A stretch of DNA of 64,000 bases from Roseateles noduli (GTDB lineage Bacteria > Pseudomonadota > Gammaproteobacteria > Burkholderiales > Burkholderiaceae_C), in assembly GCA_002205125.1 (NCBI GenBank), contig NIOE01000020.1:1-64000 (forward strand), in the 5' to 3' direction. Position numbers and translations under genes: made by a program. Below, piece by piece: positions 55,182 through 64,000 of this stretch (within the stretch, counting starts at the first letter, position 1; each line of letters begins with the position of its first letter). The notes beneath the pieces are model-generated. The model searched no databases. It had not been told where the DNA came from and saw only the letters and a list, made by a program, of their open reading frames with translations.

Positions 55182-56261
55182 ATGAGCCTGCACTTCCACC
55201 CGCTGCGCCTGCGCGCCAAGCACCAGGACACCGATGACGCCGTCGTGCTGTGCTTCGACGTGCCCGAGGCGCTGCGCGAGACCTTCCGCTTCACGCAGGG
55301 CCAGTACCTGACGCTGCGCGGCGACGTCGACGGCCAGGACCTGCGCCGTTCGTATTCCATCTGCGCCGGCGTCGACGACGGCGAGCTGCGCGTCGGCGTG
55401 CGGCAGGTCGACGGCGGCGCCTTCTCCACCTGGGTCCACCGGCACCTGAAGGCCGGCGACGAGGTCCAGGTCTTCCCGCCGCAGGGCCGCTTCCACGTCC
55501 CGCTGGAGCCCGCGACGGGCCGTCACTTCGTCGGCATCGCCGCCGGATCGGGCATCACGCCCATCCTGTCGATCATGAAGAGTGTGCTCGCCCGCGAGCC
55601 GATGAGCCGTTTCACGCTGATCTACGGCAACCGTCGTCCGGCGACGACGATGTTCAAGGAAGAGCTCGAGGACCTGAAGAACCGCTACATGACGCGGCTG
55701 ACGCTGCATCACGTGTTCTCGCGCGAGCATGTCGACTCGCCGCTGATGGCGGGCCGGCTGGACCAGGCCAAGCTGAGCGATTTCCTCGGCGGCCCGGTGC
55801 CGGCCGCCGGCATCGACCAGGTCTTCGTCTGCGGCCCCTTCGAGATGAACGAGCAGGCCGAGGCCGCGCTGCGCGCCGCCGGCGTCCCCGAGGAACGCAT
55901 CCACATCGAGCGCTTCGGTACGCCGGAGATGCAGACCGGCCGTCCGGCGCCGCACGAGGTCCACGAGGAGGACGCGGAAGCCGCCAAGGTCGTCGTGATC
56001 CGCGACGGCGTCTCGCGCGAGATCGAGTTCCGCAAGAGCGATCCCAGCCTGCTGGACGCCGCGGCGCGGGCCGGCATGGACGTCCCGTTCTCCTGCAAAT
56101 CCGGCGTGTGTTCCACCTGCCGCTGCAAGTTGATCGAAGGCGAGGTCCGGATGGATAAGAATTTCGCCCTTGAGAAGCACGAAGTGGCGGCGGGATTCAT
56201 CCTGAGCTGTCAGGCGCATGCCCTGACCCCCCGCGTCGTGATCTCGTTCGACGAACGCTGA
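55182..56261 (+). CDS. paaE: Phenylacetyl-CoA epoxidase reductase subunit E
   Basis: A 359-residue flavoprotein that moves electrons from NADPH to the epoxidase. The FAD domain has DLRRSYSICAG, the NAD(P) part GIAAGSGITPILSIMKSVL and FVCGPFEMN, and the C-terminal plant-type [2Fe-2S] domain has CKSGVCSTCRCKLIEG and a distal Cys in LSCQAH. It closes the paaABCDE block; paaR begins 21 nt later. Confidence 0.96.
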   Translation: MSLHFHPLRLRAKHQDTDDAVVLCFDVPEALRETFRFTQGQYLTLRGDVDGQDLRRSYSICAGVDDGELRVGVRQVDGGAFSTWVHRHLKAGDEVQVFPPQGRFHVPLEPATGRHFVGIAAGSGITPILSIMKSVLAREPMSRFTLIYGNRRPATTMFKEELEDLKNRYMTRLTLHHVFSREHVDSPLMAGRLDQAKLSDFLGGPVPAAGIDQVFVCGPFEMNEQAEAALRAAGVPEERIHIERFGTPEMQTGRPAPHEVHEEDAEAAKVVVIRDGVSREIEFRKSDPSLLDAAARAGMDVPFSCKSGVCSTCRCKLIEGEVRMDKNFALEKHEVAAGFILSCQAHALTPRVVISFDER

Positions 56262-56282
56262 TTCACAAGGAAAAGACATTTC

Positions 56283-56945
56283 ATGGCCCGAGGTCGAGCT
56301 CCCGGATTCGATGCCACCCGCGAGGAGATCCTCGCGCAGGCCGCCCGACTTTTCGCCAACCAGGGTTACCCCGCGACCTCGATGAACCAGGTCGCCGAGG
56401 CCTGCTCGGTCAGCAAACCCACGCTGTACCACTACGTGCGCGACAAGCACGAGTTGCTCGCGCAGATCTGCCAGAACCACCTGCAGCACCTGGTCGACCT
56501 GGTCGACGAGGTCAGCGCGCAGCAGCTCCCGCCGGCGGAGCACCTGCGCGGGCTGATCCACCGCTTCGTGCGGGCCTACGGCGAGGCGCAGAACGAGCAC
56601 CGCGTGCTGACCGAGGACCTGAAGTTCCTCGACGACGAGCACCGCGAGCGCATGGTCGCGGTCGAGCGCCAGGTCGTGGGCCGCTTCGCCGACGCGGTGG
56701 CCGCGGTGCGGCCGGAGCTGCGCGGCGCGCATCTGCACAAGCCGCTGACCATGCTGCTGTTCGGCATGATCAACTGGACCTTCACCTGGCTGCGGCCCGA
56801 CGGCGCGCTGACCTACGAGGCGGTCGCGCCCATGGTGGCGGACCTGTTCTTCGGCGGGTTGGGTGCGGTGCGGACCGAACTCACCGATCCTTCGGCGCGC
56901 CACGAGCGCAACGAACTCGACCCGGCGGCGCCGCAAGTCTCATGA
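56283..56945 (+). CDS. paaR: TetR-family regulator, presumed PaaR
   Basis: A 220-residue repressor. The N-terminal helix-turn-helix is ILAQAARLFANQGYPATSMNQ and VAEACSVSKPTLYHYV; the rest is a helical ligand domain. In betaproteobacteria the paa genes are commonly controlled by a TetR-type PaaR rather than PaaX. Its presence in the operon and the TetR-type palindrome at 49564-49579 support the name. It would repress its own operon; phenylacetyl-CoA is the expected inducer. Confidence 0.87.
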   Translation: MARGRAPGFDATREEILAQAARLFANQGYPATSMNQVAEACSVSKPTLYHYVRDKHELLAQICQNHLQHLVDLVDEVSAQQLPPAEHLRGLIHRFVRAYGEAQNEHRVLTEDLKFLDDEHRERMVAVERQVVGRFADAVAAVRPELRGAHLHKPLTMLLFGMINWTFTWLRPDGALTYEAVAPMVADLFFGGLGAVRTELTDPSARHERNELDPAAPQVS

Positions 56946-57077
56946 AGGCTTGGCGGAGGACGATCGCCGTCGACATGCATCCCTGGCAGTGCTTGCATTG
57001 CCTGCAGTCATCGTTGAAGCAGTAGCAGTACCTGATTGACCTTGCGTTCCTGAAAAACATATTCCGAAGGAGACGAC

Positions 57078-58241
57078 ATGAAACGCATCGAGAAGACCCT
57101 GCTGGCCATGGCCATGACGGGGGCCGCGCTGATGGGCGCGGGCGGCAGCGCGTGGGCGGACATCAACGTCGGCGTGACCGTGTCGGCCACGGGCCCGGCC
57201 GCGTCGCTGGGCATCCCGGAGAAGAACACCTTCTCGCTGATGCCCAAGACCATCGCCGGCCAGAAGGTCAACTACATCATCCTGGACGATGCGTCGGACA
57301 CGACCACCGCCGTCGCCAACACGCGCAAGCTGATCACCGAGCACAAGGTCGACGTGGTCGTCGGCTCGACCGTCACGCCGAACTCGCTGGCGATGATCGA
57401 CGCGGTGTCGGAGGCGCAGGTGCCGATGATCTCGATGGCGGCCTCGGCCCGCATCGTCGAGCCGATGGACGCCAAGAAGAAGTGGGTCTTCAAGACGCCG
57501 CAGAACGACATCATGATGGCGCTGGCCATCGCCGGCCACATGCAGGCGCAGGGCGTGAAGACGGTGGCCTACATCGGGTTCGCCGACGCCTACGGCGAAG
57601 GCTGGTACGGCGAGTTCAACAAGGTCGCCGCCAGCAAGGGCCTGAGCATCGTCGCCAACGAGCGCTACAACCGCACCGACACCTCGGTCACCGGCCAGGT
57701 GCTGAAGATCATGGCGGCCAAGCCCGATGCGGTGCTGGTCGGCGGCAGCGGCACGCCGGCGGCGCTGCCGCAGAAGACGCTCAAGGAGCGCGGCTACCAG
57801 GGCAAGTACTACCAGACCCACGGCGTGGCCAACAACGACTTCCTGCGCGTCGGCGGCAAGGATGTCGAGGGCACCTTCCTGCCCTCGGGCCCGGTGCTGG
57901 TCGTGGACCAGCTGCCCGCGGACCATCCGGCCAAGAAGAGCGCCAAGACCTACGTGACGGCCTATGAGGGCGCGTACGGCAAGGGCAGCGTGTCGACCTT
58001 CGGCGGCCACGCGTGGGACGCGGGCCTGCTGCTGCAGGCGGCGATTCCTGAAGCCGTCAAGAAGGCCCAACCGGGCACGCCGCAGTTCCGTGCGGCGCTG
58101 CGCGATGCGCTCGAAGGCGTGAAGGAACTGCCGGCCGCGCACGGCGTGTTCACGATGTCGCCCAATGACCATCTGGGTCTCGACCAACGTGCGCGCGTGA
58201 TGGTGAAGATCGAAAACGGGACCTGGAAGTACCAGCCCTGA
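57078..58241 (+). CDS. Branched-chain-type ABC substrate-binding protein
   Basis: A 387-residue periplasmic binding protein of the LivJ/LivK type (Peripla_BP_6). It has a signal peptide (LAMAMTGAALMGAGGSAWA), INVGVTVSATGPAASLG, VVGSTVTPNSLAMIDAVSE and VAYIGFADAYGEGW. A strong AAGGAG site precedes the ATG. Its place between paaR and paaZ suggests a phenylacetate or aromatic-acid ligand, but no permease or ATPase gene is nearby. It is followed by a strong terminator. Confidence 0.9.
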   Translation: MKRIEKTLLAMAMTGAALMGAGGSAWADINVGVTVSATGPAASLGIPEKNTFSLMPKTIAGQKVNYIILDDASDTTTAVANTRKLITEHKVDVVVGSTVTPNSLAMIDAVSEAQVPMISMAASARIVEPMDAKKKWVFKTPQNDIMMALAIAGHMQAQGVKTVAYIGFADAYGEGWYGEFNKVAASKGLSIVANERYNRTDTSVTGQVLKIMAAKPDAVLVGGSGTPAALPQKTLKERGYQGKYYQTHGVANNDFLRVGGKDVEGTFLPSGPVLVVDQLPADHPAKKSAKTYVTAYEGAYGKGSVSTFGGHAWDAGLLLQAAIPEAVKKAQPGTPQFRAALRDALEGVKELPAAHGVFTMSPNDHLGLDQRARVMVKIENGTWKYQP

Positions 58242-58252
58242 TCCGTTGACCT

Positions 58253-58291
58253 GAGGGCGGGACGCACAACGTCCCGCCCTCGTTCGTTTCT
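58253..58291 (+). terminator. Rho-independent terminator before paaZ
   Basis: A perfect 12-bp stem, GAGGGCGGGACG (58253-58264) and its complement (58270-58281), with loop CACAA and the tail GTTCGTTTCT. It lies 11 nt after the binding-protein stop and 20 nt ahead of paaZ, so paaZ should need its own promoter or read-through. Confidence 0.85.
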
Positions 58292-58310
58292 GACCTTCGA
58301 AAGAGTTGCC

Positions 58311-60362
58311 ATGAGCGCTACCCCCGTCCTCCAAAGCCTGATCGCCGGTCGCTGGATCGGCTCGACCGCCGCACGCGGCCTGCACAGTGCCGTCAACGGA
58401 CGGTTGGTGACGCAGACCCATGCCGAGGAGATCGACTTCGGCGAGAGCCTGCATTTCGCGCGAAAGCGGACGCTGCCGGCGCTGCTCGCGCTCGACTTCC
58501 AGCAGCGCGCCGCGATCCTGAAGGCGCTCGCGACCTACCTGCAGGAACACAAGGAATCGCTCTACGCGATCTCCGCGCACACGGGTGCCACGCGGCCCGA
58601 TTCGTGGATCGACATCGAAGGCGGCTTCGGCACGCTCTTCGCCTATGCGTCCATGGGCCGCCGCGAACTGCCGTCGAGCAACATCGTCCATGAGGGCCCG
58701 GCGCAGGCGCTGGGCAAGCTCGGCCAGTTCATGGGCACGCACGTGCTGGTGCCCAAGCGCGGCGTCGCCGTGCACATCAACGCCTTCAATTTCCCGATGT
58801 GGGGGATGCTGGAGAAGTTCGCGCCCAGCTTCCTCGCCGGCATTCCCTGCATCGTCAAGCCCGCCACCGCGACCAGCTATGTCGCCGAAGCCTGCGTGCG
58901 CCTCATCGAGCAGTCCGGCCTGCTGCCGGCCGGCGCGTTGCAGCTGGTCATCGGCAGTTCCGGCGATCTGCTGGACCGGCTGGAGGAGACGGACGTCGTC
59001 ACCTTCACCGGCTCGGCGGACACGGCGGCGCAGCTGCGCGTCAATCCGAACCTGATCCGCCGCTCGGTGCCGTTCAACGCCGAGGCCGACAGTCTCAACT
59101 GCGCGATCCTGGCGCCGGACGTCGTGCCCGGCGATCCGGAATTCGATCTCTTCGTCAAGGAAGTCATGCGGGAGATGAGCGCCAAGGCCGGCCAGAAATG
59201 CACGGCCATCCGGCGCGCGATCGTGCCGGCGGCGCAGATCGACGCAGTGGCCGCGGCGCTGCGCGAGCGGCTCGCGAAGATCAAGATCGGCGATCCGTCC
59301 GTCGAGGGCGTGCGCATGGGCGCGCTGGCGTCCAAGGCGCAGCAGGCCGACGTGGCCGAGCGCCTGGCGCAACTCGCGCAGGGCAACGAGATCGTCTACG
59401 GCGAGCGCGACGGATTCGCGCCGGTGGGCGAGGGCGTGGGCGACGGCGCCTTCTTCGCGCCGACGCTGCTGCTGTGCCGCGACGCGATGAACAACGAGGC
59501 GGTCCACAACGTCGAGGCCTTCGGGCCGGTGTCGACGCTGATGAGCTACGGGGACTTCGACGAGGCGCTGGCGCTCGCCGCCAAGGGGCGCGGCAGCCTG
59601 GTGGGTTCGGTGGTCACGAAGACGCCGGCGCTGGCCGCGCAGGCCGTCTATCACGCGGCCGCCTTCCACGGCCGGCTGCTGGTGCTGGACCGCGACGCGG
59701 CCGGCGAATCGACCGGACACGGCTCCCCGCTGCCGATGCTCAAGCACGGCGGCCCGGGACGGGCCGGCGGCGGCGAGGAACTCGGCGGCATCCGCGCCGT
59801 CAAGCACTACCTGCAGCGCTGCGCGGTGCAGGCCTCGCCGACGATGCTCACGGCCATCACCGGCGAGTACGTGCGCGGCGGCAAGGTCACCGAGGACGCG
59901 ATCCATCCGTTCCGCAAGCACTTCGAGGAGATCCAGGTCGGCGATTCTCTGCTGACGCATCGCCGCACGGTGTCCGAGGCGGACATCGTCAACTTCGGCG
60001 GCATCAGCGGCGACTACTTCTACATGCACTTCGACGAGGTCGCGGCCAAGGACACGCAATTCGGCCAGCGCATCGCGCACGGCTACTTCGTGCTGTCGGC
60101 GGCGGCGGGACTGTTCGTGTCGCCGGCGCCGGGGCCGGTCCTTGCCAATTACGGGCTGGACACGCTGCGCTTCGTGAACCCCGTGGCCATCGGCGACACC
60201 ATCCAGGCGCGGCTCACCTGCAAGCGCCGCATCGACCGCGGCAACCGCCCCGACCAGCCGCCGCAAGGGGTGGTCGCCTGGGACGTGCAGGTCACCAACC
60301 AGCGCGGCGAGCTCGTCGCGAGCTACGACATCCTGACGCTGGTGGCGAAGAAGGCGGCTTGA
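58311..60362 (+). CDS. paaZ: Bifunctional oxepin-CoA hydrolase / semialdehyde dehydrogenase
   Basis: A 683-residue fusion enzyme. Residues ~1-520 are the aldehyde dehydrogenase ([45 protein letters not shown] with the Glu, [11 protein letters not shown] with the catalytic Cys). Residues ~535-680 are the MaoC-type (R)-hydratase ([35 protein letters not shown]) that opens the oxepin ring. The two acts follow PaaG in the pathway. It is separated from the rest by a terminator. It is convergent with the LysR gene, 3 bp away. Confidence 0.96.
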   Translation: MSATPVLQSLIAGRWIGSTAARGLHSAVNGRLVTQTHAEEIDFGESLHFARKRTLPALLALDFQQRAAILKALATYLQEHKESLYAISAHTGATRPDSWIDIEGGFGTLFAYASMGRRELPSSNIVHEGPAQALGKLGQFMGTHVLVPKRGVAVHINAFNFPMWGMLEKFAPSFLAGIPCIVKPATATSYVAEACVRLIEQSGLLPAGALQLVIGSSGDLLDRLEETDVVTFTGSADTAAQLRVNPNLIRRSVPFNAEADSLNCAILAPDVVPGDPEFDLFVKEVMREMSAKAGQKCTAIRRAIVPAAQIDAVAAALRERLAKIKIGDPSVEGVRMGALASKAQQADVAERLAQLAQGNEIVYGERDGFAPVGEGVGDGAFFAPTLLLCRDAMNNEAVHNVEAFGPVSTLMSYGDFDEALALAAKGRGSLVGSVVTKTPALAAQAVYHAAAFHGRLLVLDRDAAGESTGHGSPLPMLKHGGPGRAGGGEELGGIRAVKHYLQRCAVQASPTMLTAITGEYVRGGKVTEDAIHPFRKHFEEIQVGDSLLTHRRTVSEADIVNFGGISGDYFYMHFDEVAAKDTQFGQRIAHGYFVLSAAAGLFVSPAPGPVLANYGLDTLRFVNPVAIGDTIQARLTCKRRIDRGNRPDQPPQGVVAWDVQVTNQRGELVASYDILTLVAKKAA

Positions 60363-60365
60363 TCT

Positions 60366-61280
60366 TCAGCGCGGAACGACCTCATGAATGAGGTCGATCA
60401 ACGCGCGCAATGTCGCCGGGATGTGCCGGTGGCCAGAGTAGTACAGGCACAGCGCCGGCAGCGGCGCCGCCCAGTCGTCCAGCACGCGGCGCAGGCGTCC
60501 GCTTGCGATGTCTTCGGCGACGTACCACTCGGCGATCTGCGCAAGTCCCAGTCCCGCGCGCGCCGCTTCCAGCATCAGCAGCGGCGAATCCAGCACCATC
60601 GGGCCGGGCACGTCGAGCGCTTCGCGAGCCGCTGCTTGCTTGCCGCGCTTCGCCTGCGCGAACTCCCAGGGCGACGGCAGCCCGCTCGGCATCCGCGCAC
60701 GGATGCACGCATGGCGCGCGAGGTCGGCGGGCGTCGACGGCAGGCCATGGCGCTCGAAGTAATCGGGCGAGCCGACGACCGCCATCCGCAGCGGCAGGCC
60801 GATCGGCACGCGGATCATGTCGCGCGGCACCTGCGGCGCGAGCCGCAGTCCGGCGTCGAAGCCTTCGGCGACGATGTCGACCAGCCGACCTTCGGTGACG
60901 ACGTCGAGCGTGACGTCGGGGTACCGGCGCAGGAACTCCGCCAGGACCGGCCGGAACACCATCTGCGCCGCGCCCAGCGAGCTGTTGAGGCGCAAGGTGC
61001 CGGACGGCGCGCCCGCGCGGTCGTCCGCCGCCGCGACGGCTTCCTGGATCTGCGCGACCGCCGGTCCGACCCGCTCGACGAATCGACGTCCCGCCTCCGT
61101 GAGCGACACGCTGCGCGTCGTGCGGTGGAAGAGCCGCACGCCCATGCGTGCTTCCAGCCCCGCGACCGCGTTGCTGACGGCGGAGGTCGACATCTCCAGC
61201 TCCACCGCCGCCGGTCGGAAACCCTGCCGGCGCGCGACGGCGAGCACGACCTCGAATTCGGTCAGGCTGTCTTTCTGCAT
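60366..61280 (-). CDS. LysR-family transcriptional regulator
   Basis: A 304-residue regulator. The N-terminal helix-turn-helix is FEVVLAVARRQGFRPAAVELEMSTSAVSNAV, followed by VRLFHRTTRSVSLTEAG, and then a substrate-binding domain. It is divergent from the aldehyde dehydrogenase gene, which it probably controls, with a 127-bp gap. ATG 61280 (MQKDSLTEFEV) is the family start; codons further upstream lie in the promoter region. The substrate or inducer is unknown. Confidence 0.92.
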   Translation of the reverse strand: MQKDSLTEFEVVLAVARRQGFRPAAVELEMSTSAVSNAVAGLEARMGVRLFHRTTRSVSLTEAGRRFVERVGPAVAQIQEAVAAADDRAGAPSGTLRLNSSLGAAQMVFRPVLAEFLRRYPDVTLDVVTEGRLVDIVAEGFDAGLRLAPQVPRDMIRVPIGLPLRMAVVGSPDYFERHGLPSTPADLARHACIRARMPSGLPSPWEFAQAKRGKQAAAREALDVPGPMVLDSPLLMLEAARAGLGLAQIAEWYVAEDIASGRLRRVLDDWAAPLPALCLYYSGHRHIPATLRALIDLIHEVVPR

Positions 61281-61407
61281 GAGGCATTGTTCCTGGAACC
61301 GGGACGACGCGTCCAGCATTGACCGGCTTATCGAAACGGATCCCGCTTCCTACAGTGGCCCCATCGCGTCGCGGCATCCGCCGAGGCCAACACTGAAAGG
61401 ACAACGC

Positions 61408-62838
61408 ATGCGGACCTTCGACAAGCGTTTCGATCAAAGCTACGTCGACGGCGCCTTCGTCCCGGTGACGGGTGAGGAGCTCGTCGACATCGTGGATCCC
61501 GCCACCGAGGAGGTGGTTGGCCAGGCCCGGCTCGCCAATCGCGACGATGCCCGGCGCGCGGTCGAGGCTGCGATGCGCGCCCAGCCGGCGTTCGGGCGGA
61601 CCACCGTCGCGGAACGGATGGCGATGCTGGAGCGTCTGCGGGCATCGATGCTGGCGCACGCCGACGAGATCCTCGAAGCGACCATCGCCGAGTACGGCGG
61701 CCCCGTCGCCCGCGCGCAATGGGTCGCCAACTACGCCTCGCAGTGTTTCGGCGATGCGGCGCGGGTGTTGTCGACCTACGCGTTCGAGAGGCCCTTCGGC
61801 GGCTCGACGGTCGTGATGGCGCCGGTCGGCGTGTCGGCGCTCTTCGCGCCGTGGAACAGCACCGCCGGCACCATGGCGAGCAAGCTCGCGTCGGCGACCG
61901 CCGCCGGCTGCGCGACGGTGATCAAGCCCAGCGAGCTGAGTCCGTGGCAGGCGCACGTCGTGGCCCGCGCGATTCATGAAGCGGGGCTGCCGCCCGGCGT
62001 CGTCAACATCGTGACCGGTCGCGGCCTCGACGTCGGCGCCGAGATCGGCACCCATCCCGGCGTGGCCAAGCTGTCGTTCACCGGGTCGACGCCGACCGGG
62101 AAGCTGATCGCACGCGGCGCCGTCGACACGATGAAGCGCGTGAGCCTGGCGCTGACCGGCAAGTCGGCGTCGCTGCTGCTGGAGGATGCGGACCTGGACG
62201 CCGCGATTCCGCTCGCGTTGGGCGCGGCCTTCATGAACAGCGGACAGGCCTGCGTGGCAGGGACGCGTCTGCTGGTGCCGCGGGCGCGGATGGCCGATGT
62301 CGTCGAACGGATCCGCGCCGCCGTCGCCGCGCTGCGTGTCGGCGATCCGCGCGATCCGGCGACGACGATCGGTCCCATGGTCAGCCGCGCGCAGTTCGAG
62401 CGCGTCCAGCATTTCATCCGCCGCGGCCTCGGTCAGGGCGCGACGCTGATCGCCGGCGGGGAAGGGCGTCCCGAAGGACTCGATCGCGGCTGGTTCGTCC
62501 GTCCCACGGTGTTCGCCGACGTCCGCAACGACATGGACATCGCGCGCGAGGAGATCTTCGGCCCGGTGCTGTCCGTCCTGCCGGTGGACTCGGAGGACGA
62601 GGCGATCGCGGTCGCCAACGACTCGCCGTACGGGCTCCAGGCCTACGTGTTCTCGGCCGACGCGGACCGCGCGCGACGCGTGGCCGCGCGCCTGCAGGCG
62701 GGCACGGTGCTGATCAACCGGGTCGCGCCGGACCTGCTGGCGCCGTTCGGCGGCGTCAAGCAGTCGGGCGTGGGGCGCGAGTTCGGCGTGATGGGCATGG
62801 AGGCCTTCCTCGAACCGAAGACGATCAGCGCCACCTGA
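61408..62838 (+). CDS. Aldehyde dehydrogenase, lacking the usual catalytic Glu
   Basis: A 476-residue NAD(P)-dependent dehydrogenase. It has FAPWNSTAGTMASKLASA (Asn of the oxyanion hole), FTGSTPTGKLIA, Cys282 in NSGQACVAGTRLL and EIFGPVLSVLP. At the place of the normal LELGGKSP, this protein reads LALTGKSAS, with Ala248 in place of the general-base Glu. Either it belongs to a subfamily with another base, or its activity is altered. GAAAGGA precedes the ATG. It is divergent from the LysR gene. The substrate is unknown. Confidence 0.92.
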   Translation: MRTFDKRFDQSYVDGAFVPVTGEELVDIVDPATEEVVGQARLANRDDARRAVEAAMRAQPAFGRTTVAERMAMLERLRASMLAHADEILEATIAEYGGPVARAQWVANYASQCFGDAARVLSTYAFERPFGGSTVVMAPVGVSALFAPWNSTAGTMASKLASATAAGCATVIKPSELSPWQAHVVARAIHEAGLPPGVVNIVTGRGLDVGAEIGTHPGVAKLSFTGSTPTGKLIARGAVDTMKRVSLALTGKSASLLLEDADLDAAIPLALGAAFMNSGQACVAGTRLLVPRARMADVVERIRAAVAALRVGDPRDPATTIGPMVSRAQFERVQHFIRRGLGQGATLIAGGEGRPEGLDRGWFVRPTVFADVRNDMDIAREEIFGPVLSVLPVDSEDEAIAVANDSPYGLQAYVFSADADRARRVAARLQAGTVLINRVAPDLLAPFGGVKQSGVGREFGVMGMEAFLEPKTISAT

Positions 62839-62938
62839 GATCGGCAAAGCCGAATCGCCCGCAAGGAAGTTCGACCTTGAGCGGAGTGCGCGGGCCGCCC
62901 ACACTGCGGACTTCCCTCCACCCGACTTCCGAACGACC

Positions 62939-63106
62939 TTGGACCTCCTCACCACCCCCGTCATCGCCGGCCTGCTCTTCACCGGCACGCTGGCCATCGT
63001 CGCGCTGATGGCCTGGAAAGGCGGCAGCGAGCGCCGCGACGTCACCTTCCTCGCCTCGGCCGCGGGCCTGGGCGGCGTGTGCACGGCGATCGCCGCCGTG
63101 GTCTGA
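62939..63106 (+). CDS. Possible 55-residue membrane protein
   Basis: A short reading frame from TTG 62939 encodes MDLLTTPVIAGLLFTGTLAI... with two hydrophobic helices (residues ~7-25 and ~38-55) joined by the charged loop KGGSERRD. The helix-loop-helix design and absence of other genes in the gap favour a real small membrane protein. The start codon is rare and no strong ribosome site is seen. Function is unknown. Confidence 0.4.
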   Translation: MDLLTTPVIAGLLFTGTLAIVALMAWKGGSERRDVTFLASAAGLGGVCTAIAAVV

Positions 63107-63238
63107 ATCCGGCGCGCACAGCGCACGCCGCAGGCGCAGATTTACGCTCCGTTGCGAAGTCGACGTCCCTGACGGCTGCGCGTGATTCGGCGCCGCGCCA
63201 GAATGCGGCGAACGATTCAGTGAGAGGAAGGGGAGGGC

Positions 63239-63613
63239 ATGCGCGTCTTGCTCGTCGAGGATTCCGAGTTTGTTCGCGAGCAGTTCCTGCGATTGTTCGA
63301 GGGACTCGATTTCGTGGAAGTGGTGGGCTACGCGGACAGCGAGGAAGACGCCGTCCAGGCGATCTCGGTGCTCAAGCCCGAGGTCGTGCTGCTCGACCTG
63401 AACCTGCAGGTGGGCTCCGGCATGCACGTGCTGCGACGCGCCCGGGCAGGCGGCTACACCGGCAAGCTGTGGGTGCTCAGCAGCCGCGACCCCGACTTCT
63501 ACCGCTCGCTGTGCGAGAAGCACGGCGCCGACGGCTTCTACGACAAGGCCCATGAGCAGCTGCAGCTGCTCGACGACCTGCGCGTGCTGGCGGGCGAGAA
63601 GCCGCTGTTCTGA
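63239..63613 (+). CDS. Single-domain response regulator (CheY-like)
   Basis: A 124-residue receiver domain without an output domain. It has the acidic pair E7/D8 (VEDSE), phospho-acceptor Asp53 (LLDLNL), the Ser at LSS (~81) and Lys103 (YDKA). It may bind and switch a partner protein. GGAAGGGGAGG upstream gives a good ribosome site. No kinase gene is next to it. Confidence 0.92.
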   Translation: MRVLLVEDSEFVREQFLRLFEGLDFVEVVGYADSEEDAVQAISVLKPEVVLLDLNLQVGSGMHVLRRARAGGYTGKLWVLSSRDPDFYRSLCEKHGADGFYDKAHEQLQLLDDLRVLAGEKPLF

Positions 63614-63721
63614 CCGCCTCGTTCCGGCGGGCCGCCGACGGGCCCGGTCGGCTCGGTAGGGCCTTTGCGGGTCGCTCGTAGAATCGCCGCTCCCTAGCGA
63701 TGACGCCCCGATGACCGGGCG

Positions 63722-64000
63722 ATGACGATGACAGCAGCTGTTCGGACCGACGCCGCGCTGGCGCCGGTGGTGATCGTGGGTGCCGGCCTGGCCGGATTGA
63801 CCGTGGCGCTTCACCTCGCCGACCGCGTGCCGGTGATCGTGCTGGCCAAGCGCGAGCTCAATGAAGCCGCCACGGCCTGGGCCCAGGGCGGGATCGTCGG
63901 GGTGCTCGGCTCGGACGACAGCATCGAGAGCCACGTCCGCGACACGCAGGAGGCCGGCGCCGGCCTCGTCGACGAAGCCACCGCGCGCTTCATCGCCGAA
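63722..64000 (+). CDS. nadB: L-aspartate oxidase, 5' end (cut by window edge)
   Basis: 93 codons are visible before the right edge; the frame is open. The FAD dinucleotide-binding motif VVIVGAGLAGLTVALHLAD is at residues ~16-34, then EAATAWAQGGIVGVLGSDDS and ESHVRDTQEAGAGL, which match NadB, the enzyme that oxidises aspartate to iminoaspartate in NAD synthesis. ATG 63722 and ATG 63728 are both possible starts. It completes an NAD-related pair with nadD in this window. Confidence 0.88.
   Translation, partial: MTMTAAVRTDAALAPVVIVGAGLAGLTVALHLADRVPVIVLAKRELNEAATAWAQGGIVGVLGSDDSIESHVRDTQEAGAGLVDEATARFIAE

Noticed and set aside
56982-57000. Sigma-54 promoter (TGGCA...TTGCA) ahead of the binding-protein gene
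   Set aside because: The distance between GG and GC is 8, not 10, nucleotides; no sigma-54 activator gene is near.
57036-57063. Sigma-70 promoter TTGACC-16-CATATT for the binding-protein gene
   Set aside because: The start of transcription would fall inside or behind the ribosome-binding site, leaving no usable leader.
56940-60266. A 1108-codon open frame antisense to the binding protein and paaZ
   Set aside because: Same shadow effect; the sense-strand genes are clear family members.

Overview
This is a 64 kb stretch of high-GC chromosomal DNA that reads as a betaproteobacterium of the order Burkholderiales. The clues are the hemF-nadD-rsfS-rlmH-maf-rng housekeeping run, a phenylacetate (paa) cluster with a TetR-type rather than PaaX-type regulator, a Bug-family periplasmic binding protein, and codon use dominated by G/C third positions. 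Sphaerotilaceae/Comamonadaceae relatives (Roseateles, Rubrivivax and similar) are the most likely group, but no rRNA or other species marker is present. No phage, insertion sequence or CRISPR array was found.

Layout. 1-1.8 kb: the 3' end of a repeat-rich secreted protein. 1.8-4.4 kb (minus): a membrane protein, a LytS-type kinase and a LytTR response regulator in one operon. 4.5-9.5 kb (minus): HerA-like ATPase, DUF3142 protein and a large unknown exported protein. 9.6-17.6 kb (plus): core genes yebC, purD, an acyltransferase, hemF, nadD, rsfS (with a long Lys/Ala-rich tail), rlmH, maf, rng. 17.5-19.0 kb (minus): an unknown protein and a Bug-type binding protein. 19.3-23.2 kb: tolB, pal, cpoB, tcdA. 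23.2-23.8 kb: three lysine tRNA genes with promoter and terminator. 23.9-25.0 kb: apbC/mrp.

25.4-41.9 kb is the most distinctive region. It holds a complete selenocysteine cassette on the plus strand: formate dehydrogenase N (fdnG with an in-frame UGA at codon 196 and a SECIS hairpin behind it, fdnH, fdnI), the maturation protein fdhE, selA, selB and tRNA-Sec (selC). Directly behind selC, after a 111-bp imperfect palindrome, comes a tightly coupled seven-gene operon: four tandem PhnD-type oxyanion-binding proteins, one ATPase, one permease made of two fused PhnE-like domains, and a nitroreductase resembling E. coli YdjA, whose gene sits next to selD in E. coli. I infer a selenium-linked oxyanion importer; this is the best candidate in the window for a poorly described system. 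moaA and mobA (44.6-46.4 kb), which make the Mo cofactor that formate dehydrogenase needs, lie close by.

41.9-48.8 kb: CBS-domain protein, Mpo1-like membrane protein, YceI-like lipoprotein, GNAT, mobA, moaA, PfkB sugar kinase and a Bcr/CflA efflux pump. 48.9-60.4 kb: the aerobic phenylacetate pathway (paaY divergent from paaG-paaI-paaK-paaABCDE-paaR, an orphan branched-chain-type binding protein, then paaZ), with a perfect TetR-type palindrome overlapping the predicted start of transcription. 60.4-64 kb: a LysR regulator divergent from an unusual aldehyde dehydrogenase lacking the usual catalytic Glu, a possible small membrane protein, a single-domain response regulator and the 5' end of nadB, cut by the window edge.
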